A stretch of 64,000 nucleotides of DNA from Clostridium aceticum (GCF_001042715.1 NZ_CP009687.1:2533418-2597417), one strand, 5' to 3'; counted from the first letter of the stretch, positions 8,799 to 17,809 are shown. Made by a program: numbers and translations. Notes: generated from the sequence alone by a model not told the origin.

Positions 8799-9845
8799 TT
8801 ATTTTGACTTGGTTATAGCCTCAATAAGTCCATGAATATAAACTGCTCCTAGTGCCCTATCATATAAACCGTAACCTGGCTTTCCCGTTTCCTTCCAAAT
8901 CATTCTACCATGATCAGAACGATATGACCCATCAAAACCTGCATCTAGTAAGGCTTTTAAAATTTTATACATATCTAATGATCCGTATTCAGATGGATGA
9001 GCAGATTCATAAAAACTTCTATTTCCATGCCATTTTACATTTCTCAAATGTGCAAAATGTATTCTTTTCTTTTCTCCTGAAAAGTATTTTATCATGTCTA
9101 CCAAATCATTTGTTTCCGTACAACCTAATGATCCTGTGCAAAAAGTAATCCCATGGTAGCTGCTATCATAAAGCGCAAGAAACCTTTTAAGATTTTCTTT
9201 GCAAGTTATAATTCTTGGGAGCCCGAAGATTGACCAAGGTGGATCATCTGGATGAATAGCCATTTTAACACCAGAAGTTTCCGCTACCGGTATGATATTT
9301 TTTATAAAATACTCAAGATTTTCCCAAAGCTTCTCTTCACCTAATTCTTTATATTCTTTAATAAGGGTTTCCATTTGATTTTTAGTATAGGATGCGTCCC
9401 AACCAGGAAGCGCTAAATCTCCTGATAAAGGATCCATTTTATTGACTGTATCTTGATTATAAATAAGTGTTGTTGATCCATCAGCAAGTTGATAAGCTAA
9501 GTCAGATCTAGTCCAATCAAAAACAGGCATAAAATTATAACAGACAACTTTTATTCCGGTCTCACCTAAATTTTTTATAGTTTCCTTATAGTTTTCTATA
9601 TATTTATCTTTTGTAGGTCGCCCAAGCTTTATATCCTCGTGCACCGGAACACTCTCAATAACAGAAATATGTAGTCCACTTTTCTCAACACTTGATTTTA
9701 ACTCTAGTATTTTATCTAGCGGCCAAACCTCACCCACAGGTATATCATAAATCGCTGTAACGATTCCCTTCATTCCGGGTATTTGACCAATAAATTCTAG
9801 TGATATAGAGTCAGTCATTCCATACCACCTAAAAGCCATCTCCAT
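8799..9845 (-). CDS. uxuA: Mannonate dehydratase
   Basis: UxuA removes water from D-mannonate to give 2-keto-3-deoxy-D-gluconate. The 348-residue protein starts with the characteristic FRWYG, and it carries the TIM-barrel segments MAIHPDDPPWSIFGLPRI, the FCTGSLG stretch and IHFAHLRNVK with metal-binding histidines and a cysteine. A GGGGGAG site precedes the ATG. It is the first gene behind the promoter and palindrome at 10003-10046, so it heads the sugar-acid operon. Confidence 0.95.
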   Translation of the reverse strand: MEMAFRWYGMTDSISLEFIGQIPGMKGIVTAIYDIPVGEVWPLDKILELKSSVEKSGLHISVIESVPVHEDIKLGRPTKDKYIENYKETIKNLGETGIKVVCYNFMPVFDWTRSDLAYQLADGSTTLIYNQDTVNKMDPLSGDLALPGWDASYTKNQMETLIKEYKELGEEKLWENLEYFIKNIIPVAETSGVKMAIHPDDPPWSIFGLPRIITCKENLKRFLALYDSSYHGITFCTGSLGCTETNDLVDMIKYFSGEKKRIHFAHLRNVKWHGNRSFYESAHPSEYGSLDMYKILKALLDAGFDGSYRSDHGRMIWKETGKPGYGLYDRALGAVYIHGLIEAITKSK

Positions 9846-10002
9846 GCTACTCCCCCCTAGTTGTTTTAAATTCTATTGTAGCTTTTCATACAATAATTAT
9901 TTTTACACACTCCTCTCTAGCATTGTTTTGTTCCTTGTATTATGCAACTAATTGTTTTAGTACCAAAGGTTTAAAATATGTCCTTCAGTTTTAGCATTGT
10001 GT

Positions 10003-10016
10003 ACTTGTATACAAGT
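10003..10016. promoter_or_regulatory. Perfect palindromic operator (FadR-type GntR site)
   Basis: ACTTGTATACAAGT is a perfect 14-base palindrome directly after the -10 box of the uxuA promoter, covering the likely transcription start. It matches the TNGTNNNACNA pattern bound by FadR-subfamily GntR regulators, and such a regulator is encoded divergently at 10505. Binding here would block transcription initiation. Confidence 0.75.
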
Positions 10017-10046
10017 ATTATATTCTAAGTTGTTTTTCTTTGTCAA
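10017..10046 (-). promoter_or_regulatory. Consensus sigma-A promoter of the uxuA operon
   Basis: On the minus strand a perfect -35 TTGACA (10041-10046) and a perfect -10 TATAAT (10017-10022) are separated by 18 bases. The operator palindrome follows immediately. The leader to uxuA is about 160 bases. Confidence 0.85.
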
Positions 10047-10349
10047 GTGCAAATTTAAGCTTCATTAAAATTTGTTTGAATTTTTTAAAATATCTATTCA
10101 GCTTAATCGACTAGTTATTTAACACCTTCTTTTGATTTGTCAATAAATTTTTGTTATAATTTTGAAGTAAATGTTGTCTTTTTAGCACGATTTCTCTGAT
10201 TACGTTTTAATCATGGGGAAAATATATTTATTACTTAAAACTTGTTTGTTTTAAAGAAAAGTAGTATATTAAACATAGTTAGTGTCAAAAGTGCAGACAT
10301 ACATGTAAACAAATGTTAGATTCTTATCGTAAAAAAAATAAAATAATTA

Positions 10350-10472
10350 TATAGATAAGCAAGTTCAAACTTTAATTTTGATATACACGGTCTACGGTCT
10401 CGCCCCAAAACCGTGGGCTGCAAATGTAGCCCTTAGTATATCAAAATTAAGCCCTGACGTTGTTTATCTATA
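10350..10472. repeat. Palindromic intergenic repeat A, full copy
   Basis: A 123-base imperfect palindrome. The outer arms TATAGATAAGCAAG and TTGTTTATCTATA pair, the inner arms TTAATTTTGATATAC and GTATATCAAAATTAA pair perfectly, and a GC-richer core holds CCGTGGG. The layout resembles a MITE or a folded RNA element. It ends about 30 bases before the gntR start and lies in its leader. Confidence 0.75.
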
Positions 10473-10504
10473 TCAAATAAGACCAATAAAGATGGAGAAA
10501 GACT

Positions 10505-11209
10505 ATGAAAATATACGAAAAAAAGAAAGATGAAAATCCAAAAGAATATATTTATAGACTATTAAAAGATAATATCATGGAGTTAGAATTGAAACCGGGA
10601 ACCATTCTTTCCGAAAATGAACTTTCAAAAATATTAAATGTTTCCCGCACGCCTATACGAGAAGTCTTAAGACGTTTGAATAATGAACATTTAATAGAAA
10701 TCATGCCCCAAACAGGCACTATGGTCACCTATATTGATAGGGCTCTGATAGATGAAGTGTTGTTTATGAGGTTTGTTTTAGAAAAAGAAATAATAAAACT
10801 TCTTCAGGATACAATAACTACTGAAGAAGTGAATGAATTGGAAAATCTATTATCATTACAGGAATTTTATATGAACAAATCTATGATTATTGATTTTCAT
10901 AAGTATGATACGAAGTTTCATGAAAAACTATTTGCAATTAGTAAAAAAACTAGAGTATGGGAATCTATTATAAATTTAAGCACCCACTACGCTAGGGCTA
11001 GACTCTTATATGATCATAATCATAATACAGCGCAAAAAAGCATCATAATACAGCACCGAAAAATTTTAACTGCAATAACAGAAAAAGCTTCCTATCAAGA
11101 GATCGAAGAGATTTTAAGAGAGCATATTCTTGCTCCCTGCGAATCATGGTCTATGGAGTTTGAAAAGATAGGCGTTAATGAATATTTTCTAGAAATGAAA
11201 AACACCTAG
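10505..11209 (+). CDS. GntR-family transcriptional regulator, FadR subfamily (FCD domain)
   Basis: A 234-residue DNA-binding protein. Residues 10-80 form the winged helix-turn-helix (LSENELSKILNVSRTPIREVLRRL), and residues 95-225 form the all-helical FCD ligand domain, with D/H positions (FHKYDTKFHEKLF, then HREKI-like HRKILTAI) that usually hold a metal and an organic acid. It is encoded divergently from the uxuA operon, whose promoter carries a fitting palindrome. I infer that it represses that operon until a sugar acid binds. Confidence 0.88.
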   Translation: MKIYEKKKDENPKEYIYRLLKDNIMELELKPGTILSENELSKILNVSRTPIREVLRRLNNEHLIEIMPQTGTMVTYIDRALIDEVLFMRFVLEKEIIKLLQDTITTEEVNELENLLSLQEFYMNKSMIIDFHKYDTKFHEKLFAISKKTRVWESIINLSTHYARARLLYDHNHNTAQKSIIIQHRKILTAITEKASYQEIEEILREHILAPCESWSMEFEKIGVNEYFLEMKNT

Positions 11210-11253
11210 AAGCAGGGGACTTTATCCTAAAAACAAACTTAAGATAAAAAAAC

Positions 11254-11305
11254 AGACCGCTATATTTACAGATCACCCAAAACGTGATTCTATATTTAGC
11301 GGTCT
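11254..11305 (+). terminator. Hairpin terminator after gntR
   Basis: AGACCGCTA and TAGCGGTCT form the base of a long imperfect stem of about 20 pairs (the inner part includes GATCAC/GTGATT), followed by ATTTCTAA. The T-run is weak, but the position right after the gene fits termination. Confidence 0.6.
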
Positions 11306-11312
11306 ATTTCTA

Positions 11313-11546
11313 ACTATAGATAACCAACTACAAAGCTTAACAAAATGCAGACTTGGATGCATTTGCAGGAAATGACTACAATGTTCAATTCATGGAAGTG
11401 GAAAATCCGTAAAGAAATTTGCATGTTTGAGCGTTAGCCAGGTTGCAAATTTTAGGATTTTTCACTGGAACGAATTGTTAACATTGTTCATTTCTGAAAC
11501 CGCAGCAGGTCGTATTTTGTTAAGGTATAAAATTGGTTATCTATAT
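11313..11546. repeat. Large palindromic intergenic repeat D, copy 1
   Basis: About 230 bases bounded by inverted ends CTATAGATAACCAA and TTGGTTATCTATA, with a second inverted pair CTTAACAAAAT and ATTTTGTTAAG inside. The core (about 11400-11475) includes AAATTTGCATGTTTGAG and TTGCAAATTTTAGGATTTT. That core recurs on the other strand at 17930-17995. No protein-coding frame spans it. Confidence 0.7.
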
Positions 11547-11613
11547 ATAAGTTGTAGTAAATAGTTACATTCGCTACCTTACACTAAGCTGTAAAAGTTT
11601 TATTGCAACTTAT
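11547..11613. repeat. Short palindromic intergenic repeat E, copy 1
   Basis: A 67-base element with inverted ends ATAAGTTG and CAACTTAT and the core GTTACATTCGCTACC then TTACACTAAGCTGTAAAAG. It recurs at 54196-54320 with extra bases inserted in the middle. It abuts repeat D without a gap. Bases 11210-11640 otherwise hold only the terminator. Confidence 0.7.
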
Positions 11614-11640
11614 ATAGCTTCTTTATCTTATTTACTTATA

Positions 11641-13149
11641 CTAATTATTGTAATAAAGACTCTCCGAAGGATATTCTGGATCGCAAGTGATGTCTATACC
11701 AAGCTCTCTAAAAATCTGTTCATCATTTCTACTTAAGATGGTAGTAGAATGGGCCTGACATCCTTTAAGCATGGATAGCTTCTCCATAGCAACTTGAGCT
11801 GTTGGATTTGTAGCAGCACATATACTCAAGGCAATTAAAATTTCCTCGCAGTCTAAAGCCGGTGTTCTGCTGCCTAATGTTTTTACCTTTAAGCTTATGA
11901 TAGGTTCTAAAATCACTGGTGAAATAAGGTGAATTTCATCAAAAATATTTGCAAAATATTTCACAGCATTTAAAATTACCGCAGCGGTGGCATCCATTAG
12001 ATTTGAACTCTTGCCAGTCAATATGGTACCATCCTGCAACTCTATCGCTACAGCAGGACATATTTCGTTTTTATTAGACAATTCTTTTAGCTTAGCTGAG
12101 CGACTTCTTGCCGGAATAACCACTTTTCTATCCTCTTCTTTTAGCTCTAGCTCTTCCATAATCAACTTGACCCTTTCAAAGGTTTCTTTATCTACATAAC
12201 CTTTTTTGTACTCACATTCTGTTTTAAAATATCTTCTAATAATCTCTTGCTTAGAAGCTTCTTTGATGACCTCATCATCAATAATACCAAAACCTACTCT
12301 ATTTACACCCATATCTGTTGGAGATTTATACATAGACTCTTCCCCCGTAATCTTTTCTATAATTCTTTTAAGTACAGGAAAGGTTTCGATATCACGATTA
12401 TAGTTTACAGCGATTTTATTATAAGCATCAAAGTGGAAGGAATCAATCATATTTACATCCCTAAGGTCTACCGTTGCAGCTTCATAAGCTATGTTTAAAG
12501 GATGTTTTAACGGAACATTCCACACAGGGAAGGTTTCAAATTTTGAGTACCCTGCTACCTTACCTCTTTTATACTCATGGTAAAGTTGACTGAAACAAGT
12601 AGCTAGCTTGCCACTTCCTGGTCCTGGTGCTGTCACAACAACAATCGGTTTTGTTGTTTCAATGTATGGATTCTTACCATAGCCTTCGTCACTTACGATG
12701 GTATCCACATCTGTTGGATATCCTTTAGTGGCTCTATGGGTATAAACCTTTATTCCTCTGCGTTCAAGCTTATTAATAAATACCGTTGTGGCTGGTTGTC
12801 CATCGTATCTTGTGATTACAACACTATTTACATCCAGCTCATACCCTCTTAAATCATCTATGATTCTCAAAACATCCATATCATAGGTGATACCAAAGTC
12901 TCCTCTTATTTTATTTCTTTCAATATCTCCTGCATATACACAAATAATCACTTCAACTTTTTCTTTTAACTTGTGCAACAACTTGATTTTTGCATTTTCG
13001 TCAAATCCAGGCAAAACCCTTTTGGCATGAAGGTCAAACAGGAGTTTCCCGCCAAACTCTAGATACAGCTTATCATAATGATTTACTCTTTCTAAAATGT
13101 ACTTTGACTGTTCTTCTAAATATTTCTTATGATCAAATCCTATTTTCAT
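11641..13149 (-). CDS. DUF1846 family protein of unknown function
   Basis: A 502-residue cytoplasmic protein of the DUF1846 family (COG4868), common in Firmicutes and without an agreed function. It starts with the family-typical [21 protein letters not shown] glycine-rich, P-loop-like [17 protein letters not shown] lies near residue 170. The C-terminal half contains [28 protein letters not shown]. It stands alone between repeat clusters. A role in nucleotide-dependent metabolism is conceivable but unproven. Confidence 0.85.
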   Translation of the reverse strand: MKIGFDHKKYLEEQSKYILERVNHYDKLYLEFGGKLLFDLHAKRVLPGFDENAKIKLLHKLKEKVEVIICVYAGDIERNKIRGDFGITYDMDVLRIIDDLRGYELDVNSVVITRYDGQPATTVFINKLERRGIKVYTHRATKGYPTDVDTIVSDEGYGKNPYIETTKPIVVVTAPGPGSGKLATCFSQLYHEYKRGKVAGYSKFETFPVWNVPLKHPLNIAYEAATVDLRDVNMIDSFHFDAYNKIAVNYNRDIETFPVLKRIIEKITGEESMYKSPTDMGVNRVGFGIIDDEVIKEASKQEIIRRYFKTECEYKKGYVDKETFERVKLIMEELELKEEDRKVVIPARSRSAKLKELSNKNEICPAVAIELQDGTILTGKSSNLMDATAAVILNAVKYFANIFDEIHLISPVILEPIISLKVKTLGSRTPALDCEEILIALSICAATNPTAQVAMEKLSMLKGCQAHSTTILSRNDEQIFRELGIDITCDPEYPSESLYYNN

Positions 13150-13213
13150 CCTCTATTCCTCGCTTTATGAAGTCATTGTGTGATTCGTTTATTATTTACT
13201 TTCATTGTTCAAT

Positions 13214-13343
13214 ATAGGTATACGTCTTTAAACTTGAATTCTAATATCTACGGTCTATGGTTTCACTTTGGCTGAAAAACGTAAACAAAGACTGAGAATA
13301 TAACCCTTCGGATATTAAAATCCACAAGCCTATGTCTATATTT
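13214..13343. repeat. Palindromic intergenic repeat A, diverged copy
   Basis: The segment has inverted ends (TATAGGTATACGTC and the complement of GCCTATGTCTATA), the inner arms TCTAATATC and GATATTAAAA, and the shared core ACGGTCTA..GG with AACCCTT. It follows the plan of the copy at 10350-10472 but has lost much sequence identity. It fills most of the gap upstream of the DUF1846 gene. Confidence 0.55.
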
Positions 13344-13487
13344 TACCTTATCTTCAGCATATTGCAGGAGTAAGCACCAATAATATTCTCCCTTTTACGA
13401 CTCTATATTATCTCATAGTTTTAGAGGAAAGTAAACCAGTAGAAGATGATTTTTCGTTGAGAAAAAGAAATCCTAGGGTCTTTTTTA

Positions 13488-13496
13488 TGTTATAAT
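13488..13496 (+). promoter_or_regulatory. Extended -10 promoter of the DUF218 gene
   Basis: TGTTATAAT is an extended -10 element (TGn plus a perfect TATAAT) about 50 bases before the plus-strand gene at 13548. No good -35 box is visible, as is usual for extended -10 promoters. Confidence 0.5.
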
Positions 13497-13547
13497 GATA
13501 CTAGCTTTCATCGGCCTGCATCATTCCATATAATTCAGGAGGGAAAT

Positions 13548-14117
13548 ATGAAAAAAAAATTATTAGGACTTTTTATACTTATTGCTATAGTTTTATTTAC
13601 CCTTCAAGTAAATATCATCTGGAGTGGTTTCAAGCAAGTCCCCAAAAAATCTGACGCCATTGTTGTACTGGGCTGTAGACTTTGGGGGGATCAACCTAGT
13701 CCCATGTTGATTTATCGCTTAAATAAAGCTTTAGAACTCTATGAGGAAGGCTATGCCTCCACGATCATCGTCAGCGGTGCTCAAGGTGAGGACGAATGGA
13801 TCACAGAAGCCGCCGCTATGAAGAGCTATCTTATGGATAAGGGTGTTGGTTCTGAAGCAATATTCAAGGAGGAAAACTCCTTTAGTACCTTCCAAAACCT
13901 TTATTACAGCAAAGAAATCATGGACAAGCAGGCACTAGAAAGTGCCATCATTGTTACAAACGCCTTTCATGTACATAGGGCTTTAATGATTGGCAATCGA
14001 TTAGGCATGGATGTTAGCAGTAGTTCTGCCAAGTCCTACCCAAATCCCGCTTTGATTGTGAGATATTATGTCCGAGAAGTTTTTGCCTATATGAAAGACT
14101 TTCTATTTTCTCATTAA
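13548..14117 (+). CDS. YdcF/SanA-like DUF218 membrane-anchored protein
   Basis: A 189-residue protein with one N-terminal membrane anchor (residues 4-24) and an extracytoplasmic DUF218 domain. The domain motifs are DAIVVLGCRLWGDQPSPML, then IIVSGAQGEDEWITEA, ENSFSTFQNLYYSKEIM and TNAFHVHRALMIGNRLG, the last three with the conserved G-G, E-S-T-N-like and F-H-R positions. Relatives influence envelope permeability and vancomycin sensitivity. An AGGAGGG site precedes the ATG. It appears monocistronic. Confidence 0.88.
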   Translation: MKKKLLGLFILIAIVLFTLQVNIIWSGFKQVPKKSDAIVVLGCRLWGDQPSPMLIYRLNKALELYEEGYASTIIVSGAQGEDEWITEAAAMKSYLMDKGVGSEAIFKEENSFSTFQNLYYSKEIMDKQALESAIIVTNAFHVHRALMIGNRLGMDVSSSSAKSYPNPALIVRYYVREVFAYMKDFLFSH

Positions 14118-14182
14118 TGTCAGAGAAACTAAAACATCTAAGAATCCACTGGAGAGTCTTTACTCTATCAAGCAGATCGAAA

Positions 14183-14302
14183 ATCATAGGCGTTAACTTA
14201 ACACAATTATTACCAAATTTTTCTTAAAATGTCATCCTGAGGGTACCGAAGGATCTTTGAATAAGGAAGGATGACAAATTATGATTTAAGTTAATGCTAA
14301 TG
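14183..14302. repeat. Palindromic intergenic repeat B, copy with GTCATCCTGAG core
   Basis: The ends ATAGGCGTTAACTTAA and TTTAAGTTAATGC are inverted, and the centre holds GTCATCCTGAGG, GAAGGATCTT and GGATGACA. Further copies or parts lie at 1473-1498, 33569-33703, 33783-33948, 51684-51763 and 51953-52012. Confidence 0.75.
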
Positions 14303-14330
14303 GATCCAAAATAAAGCTAAACCATAAAAT

Positions 14331-14360
14331 ATGGGAATACCTTATTACAGGTATTCCCAT
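14331..14360. terminator. Bidirectional terminator between DUF218 and ABC exporter genes
   Basis: ATGGGAATACC and GGTATTCCCAT form a perfect 11-base-pair stem with an 8-base loop. On the plus strand GAAATATTTTTG follows. It lies between two converging genes and can serve both. Confidence 0.75.
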
Positions 14361-14379
14361 GAAATATTTTTGTAAAAAA

Positions 14380-16068
14380 CTATTCTAAAACCTCTATGCT
14401 TTGAGAAGCAATCAAACGACTATATACTCCGTTTTTCTTTACCAAGGCATCATGACTGCCGATCTCTGCAACCTTGCCTTTGTCTAAAACTACAATTTTA
14501 TCTGCTGCCATAATAGTAGACAGACGGTGAGCAATCACTAAAGTGGTTCGTCCCTTCTGTAGTTCTGAGATGGCTTTTTGTACTGCCCTTTCATTTTCTG
14601 CATCTAAGTTGGATACAGCTTCATCCATCAATAGGATAGGAGAATTTTTAATCAAGGCTCTTGCAATGGCTATTCGCTGTCGCTGTCCTCCTGATAATTG
14701 TACCCCTCTTTCCCCTACATTGGTATCATAACCTTGAGGGAGTTTTACTAAAAAGTCATGGGCTAAGGCTAGTTTTGATGCTGCTTCTACTTCTTCATCA
14801 GTGGCCTCTGGTCTTCCTAGACGAATATTTTCCCGAATACTCATGTTAAAAAGATAGACATCCTGAGATACCACCGCCACCATATCTCTAAGCTTTTCTT
14901 GCGTTAAATCACGAAGATCATAATTTCCTATCTTAATACTTCCCCCTCTAACATCCCAAAATCTTAGTAGCAAATTGGCATAGGAAAACTTTACTTTATT
15001 GTATTGAATATGAGGAACAATAGGCCCTTCTAATGGGGCTTCTGCCTTATCTTCTACAGGGGTAGGGGTGTTTAATATGGAAAAAACCCTTTCTGCTGAT
15101 GCCCCAATAGAACCAAGGTTTCTTGCAGTTCCGGAGACATCTACAATAGGAGAAAAAACATACACCGATAACATAATAATGGTAGGAATCAATGCGGAAT
15201 CTATGCTGCCCTCCAGCACCAAAAAGCTGGATACAGCTAAGATACTTACCATCCCTAATGACATGGCAGCATTGATGAGACCTCCTTCTAGTCCTAGTCT
15301 TTTTCCTTCTGCAATTTGACTCCTACCAAGATCATAGGTGCCGTTTTCTAGCTTCTTTAAGTAGGATTTTCCGCGACCAAAGGCTACGATTTCCCGCATT
15401 CCCTGTACACCATCCACCACTTCTGCATTGACAGTACCTAGTTTTGATCGTATTTCTTTTCCCTGTTGCCTGGCTTTTTTACTAAACCAAAAGGGTATGG
15501 TGGCTACCAATAATAAAAAGGGGAAGATTACTAAGGGCAGCAACCAATGAATATAGGCTAGTATTACTAAGAAGGTTAGGGGAGCTATGATAGCTATAAT
15601 GTAAGCCCCTACCGTATGGGCATAAAAGACTTCTAATGCCTCCACATCCGCCATCACTGATGAGGCAACATCCCCGGAGCGTTTCTTCAGCATATAAGCA
15701 GGTGCGATTCTTTCTATAGCCCTATACATGATGTTTCTGTAATCCACCAAAATACTGTAGGCAACATCATGTACTAAATACATTTCAGCATAAACCATAC
15801 TTGCCCTGCCGACAGCTAAGGCTGCTAACAGCCAAAAAAGGGAGAGGATTTTTTCTGCTGATCCTCCAGTAGCGGCTAGGCCTACTAAGTAAGCTGCTAG
15901 AGCAGAACTGGTGATACTAAAAATTTGGTTTAAAGTACCGCTGAAAATCCCCAAGGCCATTTTCTTGTTATAGGGTTTGATGTAGGGGATGAGGGTTTTT
16001 ATTTTTTCTAGGTTGATTCTTCCTTCAAATGTAGTTGTGGTTGTATTGATTTTTTCTACTTTATGCAT
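14380..16068 (-). CDS. ABC exporter half-transporter with deleted Walker A region
   Basis: This is the second half of a heterodimeric ABC exporter, 562 residues from the ATG at 16068 (AAAGGTG site; it overlaps the upstream partner gene). The N-terminal membrane domain with six helices is complete. In the nucleotide-binding domain the sequence runs from KFSYA directly to NLLLRFWDVRGG. The roughly 35 residues that normally carry the A-loop to P-loop segment, including Walker A, are absent in frame. The Q-loop, LSGGQRQR signature, Walker B LLMDEA and H-loop AHRLST are all kept. The protein should therefore not bind ATP at its own site. Substrates of such MdlAB/BmrCD-like pairs range from drugs to peptides and cannot be named here. 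Confidence 0.85.
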   Translation of the reverse strand: MHKVEKINTTTTTFEGRINLEKIKTLIPYIKPYNKKMALGIFSGTLNQIFSITSSALAAYLVGLAATGGSAEKILSLFWLLAALAVGRASMVYAEMYLVHDVAYSILVDYRNIMYRAIERIAPAYMLKKRSGDVASSVMADVEALEVFYAHTVGAYIIAIIAPLTFLVILAYIHWLLPLVIFPFLLLVATIPFWFSKKARQQGKEIRSKLGTVNAEVVDGVQGMREIVAFGRGKSYLKKLENGTYDLGRSQIAEGKRLGLEGGLINAAMSLGMVSILAVSSFLVLEGSIDSALIPTIIMLSVYVFSPIVDVSGTARNLGSIGASAERVFSILNTPTPVEDKAEAPLEGPIVPHIQYNKVKFSYANLLLRFWDVRGGSIKIGNYDLRDLTQEKLRDMVAVVSQDVYLFNMSIRENIRLGRPEATDEEVEAASKLALAHDFLVKLPQGYDTNVGERGVQLSGGQRQRIAIARALIKNSPILLMDEAVSNLDAENERAVQKAISELQKGRTTLVIAHRLSTIMAADKIVVLDKGKVAEIGSHDALVKKNGVYSRLIASQSIEVLE

Positions 16069-17809
16069 ACTGAACACACCTTTCCTCTTGCTGTGCTTGT
16101 ATAAGCTTAGCATAAGTCCCTGTTAGTTTCATCAGTTCAAAATGAGATCCTACTTCAACGACTTTTCCTTCCTTTAGTACCAGAATTCGATCGGCATTTT
16201 GTATGGTGGACAAACGATGGGCAATCACTAAAGTAGTTCGGTTCACCATCAGCTTCTCTAATCCTCTTTGGATCATCTTTTCATTGGCGGTATCTACGCT
16301 GGAGGTGGCTTCGTCTAATAAAAGAATAGGAGCATCCTTTAGAACAGCCCTTGCAATGGCCATACGCTGTCTTTCCCCACCAGAAAATCTTACCCCCCTT
16401 TCGCCAACAATGGTATTGTAACCTTCCGGTAATGTCATAATGAAGTCATGGATATTGGCGGTTCTTGCGGCTTTTTCTATTTCTTCTTTTGTGGCTTCAG
16501 GCTTTGCCATTCTTAGATTATCTTCTACCGTACCATGAAATAGGTAGGTCTCCTGGGATACCACCGCCATTAAACTTCTTAAGTCCTCTAGGGTGTAGTC
16601 CTTTATATTGTGATCGCCTATGATAATTTCTCCTTTGATAGGATCAAAAAATCGCAGTAGTAGATTTACAGCAGTGGACTTACCAGAACCTGATTCCCCT
16701 ACTAAAGCTACAGTTTCACCGGGGTTAATCTTAAAGGACACCCCACCAAGAGCTGGTCTTAGTCCCTTATCGTAAGCGAATTCTACATCGTTAAACACAA
16801 TTTCTGGTAACGCTTCTTTAGATTTTACTGTAACAGGTCTAGTGCTTTCTGCAATTTCCGGTATTTCGTCCAGTAAGGCAAAGATGGTATTGGAAGCGGT
16901 AATTCCCATAAAGCCCTGATGATAATAACGGTTTAGTTCATCGATGGGGCGAAAAGCTTCTCTACATAAAAACAGCAAAACAAATAACTGGGATAATGCC
17001 AGTTCTCCTCTAGCTACAAAAAGAGCACCTAAACCGATGGCAAAAACAGCTCCGCTGGTGGTGGCTAGACCTACTACCCCTGTTTTTAGTAGAGAAATTT
17101 TTAAATGGTTCATCGTCTGCTGAAAAAGATCCCTGGAATCCCTTTCCAGTTCATTACCTCTTCTTTTACTGGCATTAAAGGCTTTTAATGTTGTAATTCC
17201 CTGCATACTGTCTAAAAATTGAGCATTCAGTACAGCAAAGGCCTGCCAATGGCTCCAACCGTACTTTGCCATTAGCTTATTCCATAGTCTTGGACCAAAG
17301 AGGGCAATTAAAAATGCTGATAAAATAATAAGACCTATACTTATGCTAAGGGTAAAGATATAACCTAAAATCACCCCTGCCCCTATAATCGTTACTAAGA
17401 CATGAGGGACGTAGTAAACTAAATAAGCCTCTAAAAACTCGATCCCCGATACCACTGTAGATTGAAGTTTTCCTGTACGATTTTTTTCTAGGTATCCTGG
17501 TCCAAGTTTTAGTAAATGACCATAAAGCCTTTGTCTTAATGTATTTTTCACGATGATGGAGGCCCTTTTTGCATAGGCTTCATTGCCCCATAAAAGTAGT
17601 GCTCTTACGCCAATAATCGTAATAATTCCTAAAATAATAGTGACAATATCTGCCCATTCCCGTCTAGCATAAATCCCTTCCGTGGCCCTTGCTGTAAGAA
17701 CAGCTTGTGCAGCATAACTAGCTGTTATACTGATACCTATGACAGCTTTTAAAATAACACGGTTCCTTATTCCTTTTGTTAGTTCAAACAAACGATAATG
17801 AAGCATCAT
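16061..17809 (-). CDS. ABC exporter half-transporter, complete nucleotide-binding domain
   Basis: A 582-residue half-transporter from the ATG at 17809, preceded by AAAGGAGG. The open frame continues upstream to 17902 but without a ribosome site. It has six membrane helices, then a full ABC domain with Walker A GESGSGKST, signature FSGGERQR, Walker B LLLDEATSSVD and H-loop AHRLST. It is the partner of the gene at 14380, with an 8-base overlap. In the dimer it would supply the only complete Walker A. Confidence 0.9.
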   Translation of the reverse strand: MMLHYRLFELTKGIRNRVILKAVIGISITASYAAQAVLTARATEGIYARREWADIVTIILGIITIIGVRALLLWGNEAYAKRASIIVKNTLRQRLYGHLLKLGPGYLEKNRTGKLQSTVVSGIEFLEAYLVYYVPHVLVTIIGAGVILGYIFTLSISIGLIILSAFLIALFGPRLWNKLMAKYGWSHWQAFAVLNAQFLDSMQGITTLKAFNASKRRGNELERDSRDLFQQTMNHLKISLLKTGVVGLATTSGAVFAIGLGALFVARGELALSQLFVLLFLCREAFRPIDELNRYYHQGFMGITASNTIFALLDEIPEIAESTRPVTVKSKEALPEIVFNDVEFAYDKGLRPALGGVSFKINPGETVALVGESGSGKSTAVNLLLRFFDPIKGEIIIGDHNIKDYTLEDLRSLMAVVSQETYLFHGTVEDNLRMAKPEATKEEIEKAARTANIHDFIMTLPEGYNTIVGERGVRFSGGERQRMAIARAVLKDAPILLLDEATSSVDTANEKMIQRGLEKLMVNRTTLVIAHRLSTIQNADRILVLKEGKVVEVGSHFELMKLTGTYAKLIQAQQEERCVQYA

